Assembly: GCA_044432945.1 (NCBI GenBank)
Contig: JAWXUD010000020.1
Coordinates: 1-33,927 of the forward strand
DNA from: JAWXUD01 sp044432945
Lineage (GTDB): Bacteria; Cyanobacteriota; Vampirovibrionia; Gastranaerophilales; Gastranaerophilaceae
DNA length: 33,927 nt
Direction of reading: 5' to 3'
Positions 8,166 to 16,299 of this stretch are shown here, piece after piece. Within the stretch, counting starts at the first letter, position 1. Every line of letters begins with the position of its first letter. Both the position numbers and the translations under genes were made by a program. A model generated the notes under the pieces. That model ran no database searches. It was given only the letters and a program-made list of their open reading frames with translations, and was not told the origin of the DNA.

Positions 8166-10544
8166 TTATATGTCTAGTCCGCTAAAAAGCTCTAGTGACG
8201 TGATATTTTTAAGTTTTGAGAAATTATCAATATTTTGTGTGTTAATAAAATTTATAGCTTCATTTCTGGCTTGTTCTAATATTTTTGCATCTTTTACTAT
8301 ATCGGCGATAATCAAGTCAGGCAAACCACTTTGACGTGTTCCTAAAAATTCACCAGGACCTCTGAGTTGTAAATCTTTTTCAGCGATAACAAAACCGTCA
8401 TTTGTCATGGTCATGATTTCTAATCGTTGTTTTGTTTCAATTGATTTCGAATTTGAATGTAGTATGCAAAATGATTGTAAATCATTACGTCCAACCCTAC
8501 CTCTTAGTTGATGAAGCTGTGATAGTCCAAATCTTTCGGCGTTTTCGATTAAAATAACAGTAGCGTTAGGCACATCAACTCCGACTTCAACTACTGTTGT
8601 TGAAACTAAAATATCATATTTTTTCTCTTTAAAATCAGACATGACTTGTTCTTTTTCAGAATTTTTAAGCTTGCCATGCAGTAGCCCAATTTTAAACTGA
8701 GGAAATATTTCATTTTGAATTCTTTCAGCTTCTAATGTTGCAGCCTTGGCTGAAATCGTTTCACTCTCTTCAATTAGTGGATAAACAATATATGCTTGTT
8801 GACCAGCTTCAATTTCTTTTTTAATCAAATTATAAACAGATTTGTGCGATGAAACAAGTGAGGTTTCGATAGGTTTACGCCCTTTAGGAAGCTCGTCAAT
8901 AATAGTTATATCCATATCACCATGAAGAGTTAGTGCTAAGGTTCTAGGAATTGGGGTTGCTGTCATTGTAAGCATTTGAGGGTTTTGAGATTTTTTCTTT
9001 AATATGTTTCTTTGTTTCACACCAAATCGATGTTGTTCATCGACAACTATCGTGCCAAGATTATTAAAATCTACACTTTCTTGAATAAGTGCGTGAGTTC
9101 CAACAGCGATATGGGTTTGTCCATTTAATAAATCCTGTCTGAATTTTTCACGAACTTTTTTGCCGTGACTACCTAAAAATAATCCAACGCTAATTCCCAT
9201 AGGGGTGAGCCATTTTATTAAATTGTTGTAATGTTGTTGAGCTAAAATTTCGGTTGGTGCCATTATAGCACCTTGATAGCCATTTTCTATGCCTGCCAAT
9301 AACATAATCGTAGCCACAACGGTTTTTCCACTACCTACGTCACCTTGTAGTAACCGTGCCATGGCAACATTTGAGTTTAAGTCGTTTAATATTTCATTAA
9401 TTACTCTTTTTTGACCTCCTGTTAATTCAAAAGGAAGATTGTTTATAAACTGCTCTACGATACCGTTATTCTCAATGTTCATCGCAATTGAATTTTGGAC
9501 GTTAGAATTATTAACCCGTAAGCGTGCTAATTTTAATTGGATTAAGAAAAGTTCTTCAAAAATTAGTGAATACCTAGCCTGATTTAAAATATCCTGATTA
9601 TCTGGAAAATGGATTTGTTGAACGGCTAGGCTTTTGCCTAAAATGCCATATTTTTCACGAATATAATCGGGGATAACGTTTTCTATTTTGTCTTTATATA
9701 GCTCAATTGCGTTATAAATCGATTTGCGTAAGGTCTTAATATTTAAGGTTTCGCTAAGTGAATAAATTGGAACAATTCGTGCAAGATTGAGGTTGGTGTT
9801 ATCATTTTCAAGAAGCTCATTTGTCATAATTGAATAAGTTGGCTTATCAAATGTTAATTTTTTATCAAAATTATTGAGCTTAACAGTTCCAGAAATCATA
9901 ATTCCAGCGTCTTTAGGGAATTGAGCCTTAGCTCTTTCAAGCATATAATTGTTAGATTTTGATTGGAATAAACTAAGTTCAAAATTGCCTAATTCATCAG
10001 CAATTTTAACTTTTATAATCGCAAGTTTATTCTTTGTTGAATAGGCTGAAACAGATTTTATATATCCAAAAACTGTTGTACTATCGCCTATTTTTAAATT
10101 TTTTATAAGTGTTCTAGCAGAGTAATCAATATGTTTTCTAGGAAAATTCATGATTAAATCTTGAGCAGTATAGATCCCTAGTTTATTTAATTTTAATGCG
10201 ACTTTAGGACCAACACCCTTAATATAAGTTACATCAACATCACTTGGGTGTTTGTCCGTTGTATTTTTCGTTGCTTCTTCATTTTTAGACGTAATTTCGT
10301 TCTTAACAACTTTTATAAATCTTTCAATCGTCTTTTGTCTGTGATTAATCGAGTCGCAAGGATATTGCTCAAATGCTTCGGCTAGTGTTAGCCATTTAGG
10401 ATTTTTGTTAGAATTCTTATGAATTTTTCTAGCTTCGTTTTTCATAAAGGTTGAAAAAATTTGGGCTTTTCCTCGCACATCGATATAGCCGTATTTTATT
10501 TCGGCTTCAATTGCTTTTTTAATTTGCTCAAGATTTTCAATCAT
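8166..10544 (-). CDS. recG: ATP-dependent DNA helicase RecG
   Basis: Remodels stalled replication forks and branched recombination intermediates. The 792-residue protein has an N-terminal extension of about 100 residues, as in cyanobacterial-type RecG. A helix-hairpin-helix-like GVGPKVALKLNKLGI follows near 110, then the OB-fold wedge domain (about 150-245). The helicase core has Walker A GDVGSGKT at 401-408, the DEQH box at 502-505, TATPIPRTLALTLHGDMD from 528, QLHQLRGRVGRND (motif VI), and the RecG-specific TRG region (EKDLQLRGPGEFLGTRQSG). All key residues look intact. It begins 14 bases after the cyclase gene and is probably co-transcribed with it. No strong Shine-Dalgarno precedes its ATG. 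Confidence 0.97.
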   Translation of the reverse strand: MIENLEQIKKAIEAEIKYGYIDVRGKAQIFSTFMKNEARKIHKNSNKNPKWLTLAEAFEQYPCDSINHRQKTIERFIKVVKNEITSKNEEATKNTTDKHPSDVDVTYIKGVGPKVALKLNKLGIYTAQDLIMNFPRKHIDYSARTLIKNLKIGDSTTVFGYIKSVSAYSTKNKLAIIKVKIADELGNFELSLFQSKSNNYMLERAKAQFPKDAGIMISGTVKLNNFDKKLTFDKPTYSIMTNELLENDNTNLNLARIVPIYSLSETLNIKTLRKSIYNAIELYKDKIENVIPDYIREKYGILGKSLAVQQIHFPDNQDILNQARYSLIFEELFLIQLKLARLRVNNSNVQNSIAMNIENNGIVEQFINNLPFELTGGQKRVINEILNDLNSNVAMARLLQGDVGSGKTVVATIMLLAGIENGYQGAIMAPTEILAQQHYNNLIKWLTPMGISVGLFLGSHGKKVREKFRQDLLNGQTHIAVGTHALIQESVDFNNLGTIVVDEQHRFGVKQRNILKKKSQNPQMLTMTATPIPRTLALTLHGDMDITIIDELPKGRKPIETSLVSSHKSVYNLIKKEIEAGQQAYIVYPLIEESETISAKAATLEAERIQNEIFPQFKIGLLHGKLKNSEKEQVMSDFKEKKYDILVSTTVVEVGVDVPNATVILIENAERFGLSQLHQLRGRVGRNDLQSFCILHSNSKSIETKQRLEIMTMTNDGFVIAEKDLQLRGPGEFLGTRQSGLPDLIIADIVKDAKILEQARNEAINFINTQNIDNFSKLKNITSLELFSGLDI

Positions 10545-10558
10545 TTATATGCTCTGTG

Positions 10559-12511
10559 TTAATAATCAACTTTTAGAACTTCGTAAATATCCATTTTTTT
10601 GGCTTTACCACGAATAGTTACGTCACTTATTTTAATTACATTTGTGATAGAACTTACGTGAGAATAAGTCGAACTACTTATTAATAAGTTTGTTTTATAA
10701 ACTTTGTTGTAGCTCTCAATTCTTGAAGCAAGATTTACCATATCGCCGATTACAGTGTATTCTAGACGTTTTTCAGAGCCTATATTGCCAACAAAGGCTT
10801 CACCTGTGTTGATACCGATACCTATTTCGATTTTTGGTTTTCCTTCGGCTATCCACTTGTCTTGTAGCTCTTCAACTCTTTTTAACATGTCATATGCACA
10901 CGCAACAGCTTTTGACGGGTGGTCAATATCTTGAATAGGCTCTCCAAAAATTGCCATAACAGCGTCACCAATGAATTTGTTAATAACACCGTTATATTTA
11001 GTTATAATTGGCTCGATTTCAGAAAAATATTCGTTAAGAATGATTGAAACTTCTTCAGCGGTCATTTTTTCGCTCATGCTCGTAAACCCTCTGATATCGG
11101 CAAATAATACTGTCACATTGGCTTTTTTCCCGCCTAGTTTTATATTATCGATGTTTTGTACAACATTTTGCATAATATCTTGAGAGAGATATCTGCCCAT
11201 TGCATTTTTAATTTTTTCTTTGTTTCTTCCCTCTAAAATAAAACGATATGAATAACCAAATACCATTGTACTAAGTTGTGCTGCTATTGGAGTTATAATA
11301 AGAGGTGCTAGGTTGTTGTTAAAACAAATTATACAAAATATAAAATAAATTATAGCTACTACAAATTGCAAAATTAAAGATGGTACAAAGCTAAAAAATC
11401 TTATTATAATGAAAGTTATTAGTGAAAGTATAAAAATAGTTAAAACATTTGTGCCAAAGGTAGTATTTACGATAAAGTCATCGTTTAGTAAATTTTCTAA
11501 TATGGTCGCTTGTATGTCAACGCCTGGGTGACGCATGCTAATTGGAGTTTCTAACAAATCTGCTAATCCCATAGCTTGTGCTTTTACGTTCGCCCCAACA
11601 AATATGATTTTGCCCTCAAATTCTTTAGGATTAATTATCGGTTCTTCACCATTTCTTATGGCTATTTTTGAATTAATAATATCAATTGCAGAATATTGTT
11701 TATGCGAATATTCTGTATCAGGTATAAAAATATGATATTTAATTATATGTTGAACTTTGCCACGATTGTTGTAAATAGGTACTTTCAGACCAGTCTGATC
11801 TATCATCATGTATTTATCGCTGATGGTGATAGAATTTGCGTTGTTAATGTGCAAATAGGTACTCAATGCTAATGATGGATAAAGTTGATCGTTATATGAA
11901 ATCATGTCATTAGATTTTCTTAAAACAGTGTCACTATCTGTATTTATATTAACAGAGCCAACGTGTTCCAGTGCGTTAAAATATGGGTCTGGGTAAGCAC
12001 TTAGACTATTGTAGTATTTAGAAGTTTTGTAATAATTTGAACGTAAATCGTTTACTTTTATAGCAAATTTTTCTTCAAATTTCTTGTCATATTCTTGTCC
12101 AAATTCTTTGTTATTATATGGAGGAATTAATGCCATATAACCACCTATATAATTAGGGATACTTTTTACCGTTTCAAAAAACTGTTTGTCATCATCAGGA
12201 GCATCAGCATCAAGCGTGTTTAGTACAGAATCAAAAACCAAAGCTTTTGCAGACGTATTTTCTGAAAAATAACTAAACATTTCAGCGTAAAGAGAACGCT
12301 TCCAAGGCCATCTATAGGTTTTAAGAGATTCATCATCAATGGTGATAATAGCTATTTGATTAGAATAAGATGGGGTTGCTAGTTGTAACTGTATAAAGTC
12401 ACGTACATTATTTTCCCATAATAATATTGATACGATTGATATGACAGTAATTAGTAGCAAATGTAATATTCCTGCTTTTATAAAAAATAACTTTTGTTTA
12501 AAAATTTTCAT
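10559..12511 (-). CDS. CHASE2-domain membrane-bound class III (type IIIb) adenylate/guanylate cyclase
   Basis: This 650-residue protein has a first membrane helix at about 13-32 and a large extracytoplasmic CHASE2 sensor domain (about 35-345, including IAIITIDDESL and RWPWKRSLYAEM). Three membrane helices (about 354-422) and a C-terminal cyclase domain (about 440-648) follow. Catalytic residues are present: metal-binding Asp472 (FADIRGFT) and Asp516 (FIGDAVMAIFG), purine-selecting Lys512, and transition-state Asn593 and Arg597 (VNLASRIES). Thr586 (YTVIGD) stands where Asp is found in class IIIa enzymes. By family knowledge that substitution marks the IIIb group, several members of which respond to bicarbonate. 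cAMP is the likely product. It has a GAGGG site and lies directly upstream of recG. Confidence 0.95.
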   Translation of the reverse strand: MKIFKQKLFFIKAGILHLLLITVISIVSILLWENNVRDFIQLQLATPSYSNQIAIITIDDESLKTYRWPWKRSLYAEMFSYFSENTSAKALVFDSVLNTLDADAPDDDKQFFETVKSIPNYIGGYMALIPPYNNKEFGQEYDKKFEEKFAIKVNDLRSNYYKTSKYYNSLSAYPDPYFNALEHVGSVNINTDSDTVLRKSNDMISYNDQLYPSLALSTYLHINNANSITISDKYMMIDQTGLKVPIYNNRGKVQHIIKYHIFIPDTEYSHKQYSAIDIINSKIAIRNGEEPIINPKEFEGKIIFVGANVKAQAMGLADLLETPISMRHPGVDIQATILENLLNDDFIVNTTFGTNVLTIFILSLITFIIIRFFSFVPSLILQFVVAIIYFIFCIICFNNNLAPLIITPIAAQLSTMVFGYSYRFILEGRNKEKIKNAMGRYLSQDIMQNVVQNIDNIKLGGKKANVTVLFADIRGFTSMSEKMTAEEVSIILNEYFSEIEPIITKYNGVINKFIGDAVMAIFGEPIQDIDHPSKAVACAYDMLKRVEELQDKWIAEGKPKIEIGIGINTGEAFVGNIGSEKRLEYTVIGDMVNLASRIESYNKVYKTNLLISSSTYSHVSSITNVIKISDVTIRGKAKKMDIYEVLKVDY

Positions 12512-12534
12512 AACAATCCCTCTTTATAATTTTA

Positions 12535-12543
12535 TGATATAAT
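12535..12543 (+). promoter_or_regulatory. Extended -10 promoter of the aldolase-kinase-csaB operon
   Basis: TGATATAAT is an extended -10 (TGn-TATAAT) and lies 23 bases before the ATG at 12567. An AAAAGGA ribosome-binding site sits between. No convincing -35 is seen, as expected for extended -10 promoters. The 55-bp divergent gap also carries the cyclase leader on the other strand. Confidence 0.6.
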
Positions 12544-12566
12544 AAATTAGTAAAAAAGGATAGTTT

Positions 12567-13175
12567 ATGAACAAAAAATTATTAAAAATGGTTAAAGAAG
12601 AAAAATTGTTCCCGATATTGCGTTGTAATGATGCGAAATCTACGATTGATATTGCAAAAGCTATTATTGATGGTGGAGCAAAAGTTATTGAAATAAATGC
12701 TGAAAACCCTGAAGCCTATAAGGTTATTCAAGAGATTTCTGAACATGCAACAGTGTGTGCTGGCGGGATAATCACCTCACAACAAGCACAGGCCTCAATT
12801 GATGTTGGTGCAAAAATATTATCTTCACCAATTTTTCATATAAATTTACTTAAAATATCTAAGGATAAACAAATCCCTTATATCGCAGGAACATCGACCG
12901 CTAACGAGGCTTATACGGCTTGGAAAGCACGTATTCCTCTTATAAAAATATTCCCTATTACTCCGATGGGTGGTGCGATGTATGTTGAAGATTTGTTAAG
13001 ACATATGCCGTTTTTAAATATCATGCCTATTGGAAGCGTTAAATTAGAAGAAGTTTCTTCTTATATCAGAGCTGGTGCGGCTTCTGTCGGTATCGGTCGT
13101 GGGCTTTATGAAGGATTTTCATTTAACGAAATTACTCATCGCACAGAAACTATTTTGGCTGAACTAAAGGCTTGA
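12567..13175 (+). CDS. eda: KDPG/KHG aldolase-like protein with divergent substrate pocket
   Basis: A 202-residue (beta/alpha)8 class I aldolase. The Schiff-base lysine (Lys127 in LIKIFPI), the general-base glutamate (Glu42 in KVIEINAENPE) and the early Arg19 (FPILR) of the 2-keto-3-deoxy-6-phosphogluconate aldolase family are visible. It would cleave KDPG to pyruvate and glyceraldehyde 3-phosphate. However, the usual TLRT motif after the glutamate reads NAEN, GAGTV reads CAGGI, FPAE reads FPIT and TGGI reads IGSV. Several phosphate- or carboxylate-binding positions therefore differ from Eda of E. coli. It heads an operon with a KdgK-like kinase, which supports ketodeoxy-sugar-acid metabolism. 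The exact substrate is open, so the symbol is tentative. Confidence 0.78.
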   Translation: MNKKLLKMVKEEKLFPILRCNDAKSTIDIAKAIIDGGAKVIEINAENPEAYKVIQEISEHATVCAGGIITSQQAQASIDVGAKILSSPIFHINLLKISKDKQIPYIAGTSTANEAYTAWKARIPLIKIFPITPMGGAMYVEDLLRHMPFLNIMPIGSVKLEEVSSYIRAGAASVGIGRGLYEGFSFNEITHRTETILAELKA

Positions 13176-13257
13176 ATGCGATAAAAAGAGAGTAAAGGAG
13201 CAGGTCGTAGTGCTAAACTCTTGATGTTTAATTAGGGATAAGGATAAATCATATAAT

Positions 13258-14199
13258 ATGGACGAAAAATTAGATATAATAGCTATTGGTGAAAGCTTAG
13301 TTGAATTTTCAACTGACCTAAAAATGAGTATCGCAGATAATATGCAAAAATATTATGGCGGTGATGCTCTAGCGGCAGCTGTTGCAGCTCAACGTATGGG
13401 ATCAAATGTTGGGTTTATAACAAGAGTTGGTAACGATGCTTTTAAGGAATATCTGCTAGAGAGCTGGCGTGATGAAGGACTTGATACCTCTCAAGTTAAA
13501 CTGGCAAATGAGCCAAATGGATTATATTTTATCGCAAGAAGCTCTTTGCAAGACAAAGAAGTCGCTTATTATCGCCGTAAAATTGCACCTTCAAAGCTTT
13601 CATTAGAAGATATTTCTCAAGATTATATAAAAAATTCAAAAGCATTGTACGCATCAGGTTTGATGCAATCACTTTCACTTTCAGCTTCTGAAGCTGTTAG
13701 AGAGGCTTTTAAAATGGCAAAACAAAATGGTGTCATAACAGCTTATGACCCGAACTATTTCCCACAGATTACTTCTGCTACTGAGGCTAAAGAGGCATTT
13801 GAGAGTGTTATTTCTGATATCGATGTATTGTTTATGAGTACGAAATACGATACTGTGAACTTTTTTGAAATAAATTCAGTAGAAAATATTATCAAAAAAA
13901 TATGGGATCTTGGTGTCTCGACTGTTGTCATAAAATGTGCAGAAAAAGGTGGATATTATACTGGTTATAACGGTAATATTGTTTTTACAGAATTTTATAC
14001 CACTGATGTGCTTGATACAACTTCTTCTGGAGATGCTTTTAACGGTGGATTCTTGCACGCATTAGTTACTGGATTAAACCCATTTGAATCAGCGAAATTC
14101 GCATCGATTGTAGCAGGGCTTCAGGCTAAAAAAATTGGTGCTATCAAATCAATTCCGTTTAAAAATGATGTTTATGCAATATACCATGGAGATAATTAA
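13258..14199 (+). CDS. kdgK: PfkB-family carbohydrate kinase, 2-keto-3-deoxygluconate kinase-like
   Basis: A 313-residue ribokinase-fold kinase. It has the N-terminal substrate signature (GGDALAAAVAAQRMG, about 34-48), a DPNYF segment at 164-168 where KdgK enzymes usually read DPNxR, and the C-terminal PfkB signature DTTSSGDAFNGGFL (253-266) with catalytic Asp259. The anion-hole GAGD is SSGD here, a mild deviation. Pairing with an aldolase of the KDPG family supports phosphorylation of 2-keto-3-deoxygluconate or a close relative. No 6-phosphogluconate dehydratase is in the window. The gene follows the aldolase by 82 bases. Its stop overlaps the start of csaB (TAATG), so the two are coupled. 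Confidence 0.82.
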   Translation: MDEKLDIIAIGESLVEFSTDLKMSIADNMQKYYGGDALAAAVAAQRMGSNVGFITRVGNDAFKEYLLESWRDEGLDTSQVKLANEPNGLYFIARSSLQDKEVAYYRRKIAPSKLSLEDISQDYIKNSKALYASGLMQSLSLSASEAVREAFKMAKQNGVITAYDPNYFPQITSATEAKEAFESVISDIDVLFMSTKYDTVNFFEINSVENIIKKIWDLGVSTVVIKCAEKGGYYTGYNGNIVFTEFYTTDVLDTTSSGDAFNGGFLHALVTGLNPFESAKFASIVAGLQAKKIGAIKSIPFKNDVYAIYHGDN

Positions 14200-15218
14200 T
14201 GGTAAAAGTCGCTATATCGGGTTATTATGGGTTTAATAATTTTGGTGATGAGGCAATTTTATCTGTGCTTATTAACAAATTGAAATTTTTGAACGCAAAA
14301 ATCACAGTTTTTTCAAGCAATCCTAAATTTAGCGAAAAAAATTATGCTGTTAAGGCTATAAAGCGTTTTGACTTTTTTAAAATATTATTTACATTATTAG
14401 AAACTGATATTTTAATTTCAGGTGGTGGAAGCCTTTTGCAAGATGTCACTAGTATGAAAAGTTTGCTTTATTATTCATTTTTGATTTTTTTAGCCTTGTT
14501 GTTTAAGAAAAAAGTAATTATTTTTGCTCAAGGGATTGGACCTTTAAATAACAAAATTTCAAAAATCATAGTGAGATATTTGTTAAAACGTGTAGATTAT
14601 GTATCTGTTCGAGATGAAAAAAGTTATAAATTGATGAAAAAATATAAAATTAATGCAGAACTTGTTTGTGATCCAATTTATTCAATAAATGTTTCAAAAG
14701 CGATTAAATCAGGGGTTGTCGGAGTTCAATTAAGAAATTTTGCAACAATGAATTATGGTTTGTTGACTAAGCTTGCAGAACATATTGTTATTAATTTCAG
14801 TGATAAAAAAATAGAGATTTATTCGTTTCAAAATAGTATTGATTTAGACATTTGCAAAAAATTTCTTGGTATTTTAAGAACACTGAATCCTGATATTGAT
14901 GCAGAAGTTATTTCCTCAAAACCTTTAAAAGAAACTATAGAACGTATTTCTAATCTTGAATACCTTATTGCAATGAGGTTTCATGCTATTTTGGTTGCAT
15001 TGATGGCTGGGGTTAAGACTTGTGCTATTAATTATGATATAAAAGTTGAGAGGATTGCTGATGAGGCAAAAATCCCTATTATATCGATGAATGCAGAAGA
15101 AGATTTGAAAAATATATTTAAAAATTTAGAACAATTACAACAAGCAAATATTTTAAAATTTGCTCAATCAAAGCAATTTAATTGGGAAAATTTTGAAAAA
15201 ATAATAAATGCTAAATAA
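14199..15218 (+). CDS. csaB: Polysaccharide pyruvyl transferase, CsaB-like
   Basis: A 339-residue GT-B-fold-like pyruvyltransferase. Motifs in order are GYYGFNNFGDEAIL (about 8-21), ISGGGSLLQDVTS, IIFAQGIGPL and, near the C-terminus, AMRFHAILVALMAGV with the conserved Arg-x-His. CsaB transfers pyruvate from phosphoenolpyruvate to ManNAc of secondary cell-wall polymer, creating the ketal that SLH-domain proteins bind. No SLH protein is in this window. Translation is coupled to the preceding kinase by a TAATG overlap. This is unusual company, because the kinase pathway yields pyruvate and triose phosphate near the PEP node. The gene ends convergently with the EF-hand gene, 7 bases apart. Confidence 0.88.
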   Translation: MVKVAISGYYGFNNFGDEAILSVLINKLKFLNAKITVFSSNPKFSEKNYAVKAIKRFDFFKILFTLLETDILISGGGSLLQDVTSMKSLLYYSFLIFLALLFKKKVIIFAQGIGPLNNKISKIIVRYLLKRVDYVSVRDEKSYKLMKKYKINAELVCDPIYSINVSKAIKSGVVGVQLRNFATMNYGLLTKLAEHIVINFSDKKIEIYSFQNSIDLDICKKFLGILRTLNPDIDAEVISSKPLKETIERISNLEYLIAMRFHAILVALMAGVKTCAINYDIKVERIADEAKIPIISMNAEEDLKNIFKNLEQLQQANILKFAQSKQFNWENFEKIINAK

Positions 15219-15225
15219 TTATAAA

Positions 15226-15948
15226 TTAATCTTGCATGCCAAACAATTCGTTATAACTTAAATCAATTCTTTCTTTAGCATGTCCGCTGTTATCAGCCAA
15301 GCTTCTAGTGAAACCTGAAAATTCGCCAGATTGAATTGAGCCAGTCGCTTTGTTAGCACTATTCATTCTATCCATCGCCATCAATGACGCAGACATTTCT
15401 TGCTGATCAATTTTTCCATCACCATTCACATCTTGTTGTTCAAATGCTTTTTCTGCTGTTTTTGTCACTTGTTTTACCAGTTTATTATAACTTTTGATGT
15501 CATTTTCTTTTAACCATCTAGCATTATCATCTGTATCTAAATCATTTTTGATTGTATAGCTTGCATATTCTTCTGTATTAAGTGTTCCGTCACTGTTGCC
15601 AGAATCAGTGTCCATATGTTCAATATATGATTTTCCAAGCTCGCTTATAGCATCTTTATAACTTTGTGATACAGCTTGTTCTTCAACCTCTGTTGCTTCA
15701 TCAAATGCTTCTGCAGGCATTATCTCAATAGCTTTGCCATCAATTGGTTTTCCATATTTATCAACTAATTCCGTGCAAGCCGTTTCAAATTCAGCTCCAG
15801 AAAGTTTAGGTGTTTGATTAACAGTTTCAGTATTGTTTTTACTAAAATCAATATTGATTTCTTTATTTGTTCCTGATGAAACATCTGATAATTTGCGATT
15901 GGGGTATGCAGTTGATATTGAATCAGGATTGATATTTAAACCGCCCAT
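15226..15948 (-). CDS. EF-hand calcium-binding protein
   Basis: A 240-residue hydrophilic protein with a canonical EF-hand loop at about residue 174-185 (DVNGDGKIDQQE, ligands at 1, 3, 5, 9 and 12). A weaker loop lies earlier (SGNSDGTLNTEE, about 118-129), each flanked by helices. No signal peptide or membrane segment is evident. The ATG is preceded by GAGGA. EF-hand proteins bind Ca2+ as sensors or buffers. Here no enzymatic domain is attached, so the role is unknown. Promoter and palindrome features lie just upstream (15996-16014). The C-terminus (IDLSYNELFGMQD) is acidic and amphipathic. Confidence 0.8.
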   Translation of the reverse strand: MGGLNINPDSISTAYPNRKLSDVSSGTNKEINIDFSKNNTETVNQTPKLSGAEFETACTELVDKYGKPIDGKAIEIMPAEAFDEATEVEEQAVSQSYKDAISELGKSYIEHMDTDSGNSDGTLNTEEYASYTIKNDLDTDDNARWLKENDIKSYNKLVKQVTKTAEKAFEQQDVNGDGKIDQQEMSASLMAMDRMNSANKATGSIQSGEFSGFTRSLADNSGHAKERIDLSYNELFGMQD

Positions 15949-15995
15949 AAGTAATCCTCATTATATTACTTTTATATAAAAAATATATATCGCAT

Positions 15996-16014
15996 AAAAT
16001 TGCTAAGCAATTTT
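15996..16014 (-). promoter_or_regulatory. Palindromic operator-like site in the EF-hand gene promoter
   Basis: AAAATTGCT, one base, then AGCAATTTT forms a perfect 9-bp inverted repeat. On the minus strand it contains TTGCTT, which lies 17 bases before TATATT. This combination would serve as -35 and -10 of the EF-hand gene, with the operator overlapping the -35. A regulator is not identified. Confidence 0.45.
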
Positions 16015-16101
16015 GTATTAATTGTTGAAATACAGTCAGGACTAGGCATAATCCAACTTTAAAAAACTTAATATTACAATCAAAATAATTCAACTTTTCT
16101 A

Positions 16102-16130
16102 TTGACTATTAATTTTTTTTATTATAGAAT
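16102..16130 (+). promoter_or_regulatory. Promoter of tRNA-Leu
   Basis: TTGACT (16102-16107), a 17-base spacer and TAGAAT (16125-16130). Transcription would start near 16137, about 15 bases before the mature tRNA. This is the best sigma-70-type promoter in the window. Confidence 0.75.
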
Positions 16131-16151
16131 ATATTTATTGAGATTACACAA

Positions 16152-16237
16152 GCCCTGGTGGCGGAATCGGTAGACGCGCCGGACTTAAAATCCGGTTGAG
16201 ATTATACTCAGTGCCAGTTCAAGTCTGGCCCAGGGCA
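16152..16237 (+). tRNA. tRNA-Leu (anticodon UAA)
   Basis: The 7-bp acceptor pairs GCCCTGG with CCAGGGC, and the discriminator base is A. The anticodon stem CCGGA/TCCGG encloses the loop CTTAAAA, which gives anticodon TAA. A long variable arm (TGAGATTATACTCA) marks it as a class II tRNA, and the T arm is GCCAG-TTCAAGT-CTGGC. The 3' CCA is not encoded. It is followed at once by a strong terminator. Confidence 0.97.
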
Positions 16238-16245
16238 ATCTTAAA

Positions 16246-16277
16246 AAAAAGAGCTTTTTTCAAAGCTCTTTTTTTAT
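16246..16277. terminator. Bidirectional rho-independent terminator
   Basis: AAAGAGCTTT and AAAGCTCTTT form a stem around a short loop, with A-runs on the left and a T-run on the right. It can therefore end both the tRNA transcript (+) and the prepilin-like gene (-), whose stop lies at 16300. Confidence 0.85.
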
Positions 16278-16299
16278 GTGCGTATGTTCTAATATTATT

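Noticed and set aside
13252..13257. TATAAT directly adjacent to the kdgK-like ATG, considered as a promoter
   Set aside because: It abuts the start codon, so transcription would begin inside the coding sequence. The gene is better explained by read-through from the aldolase gene.
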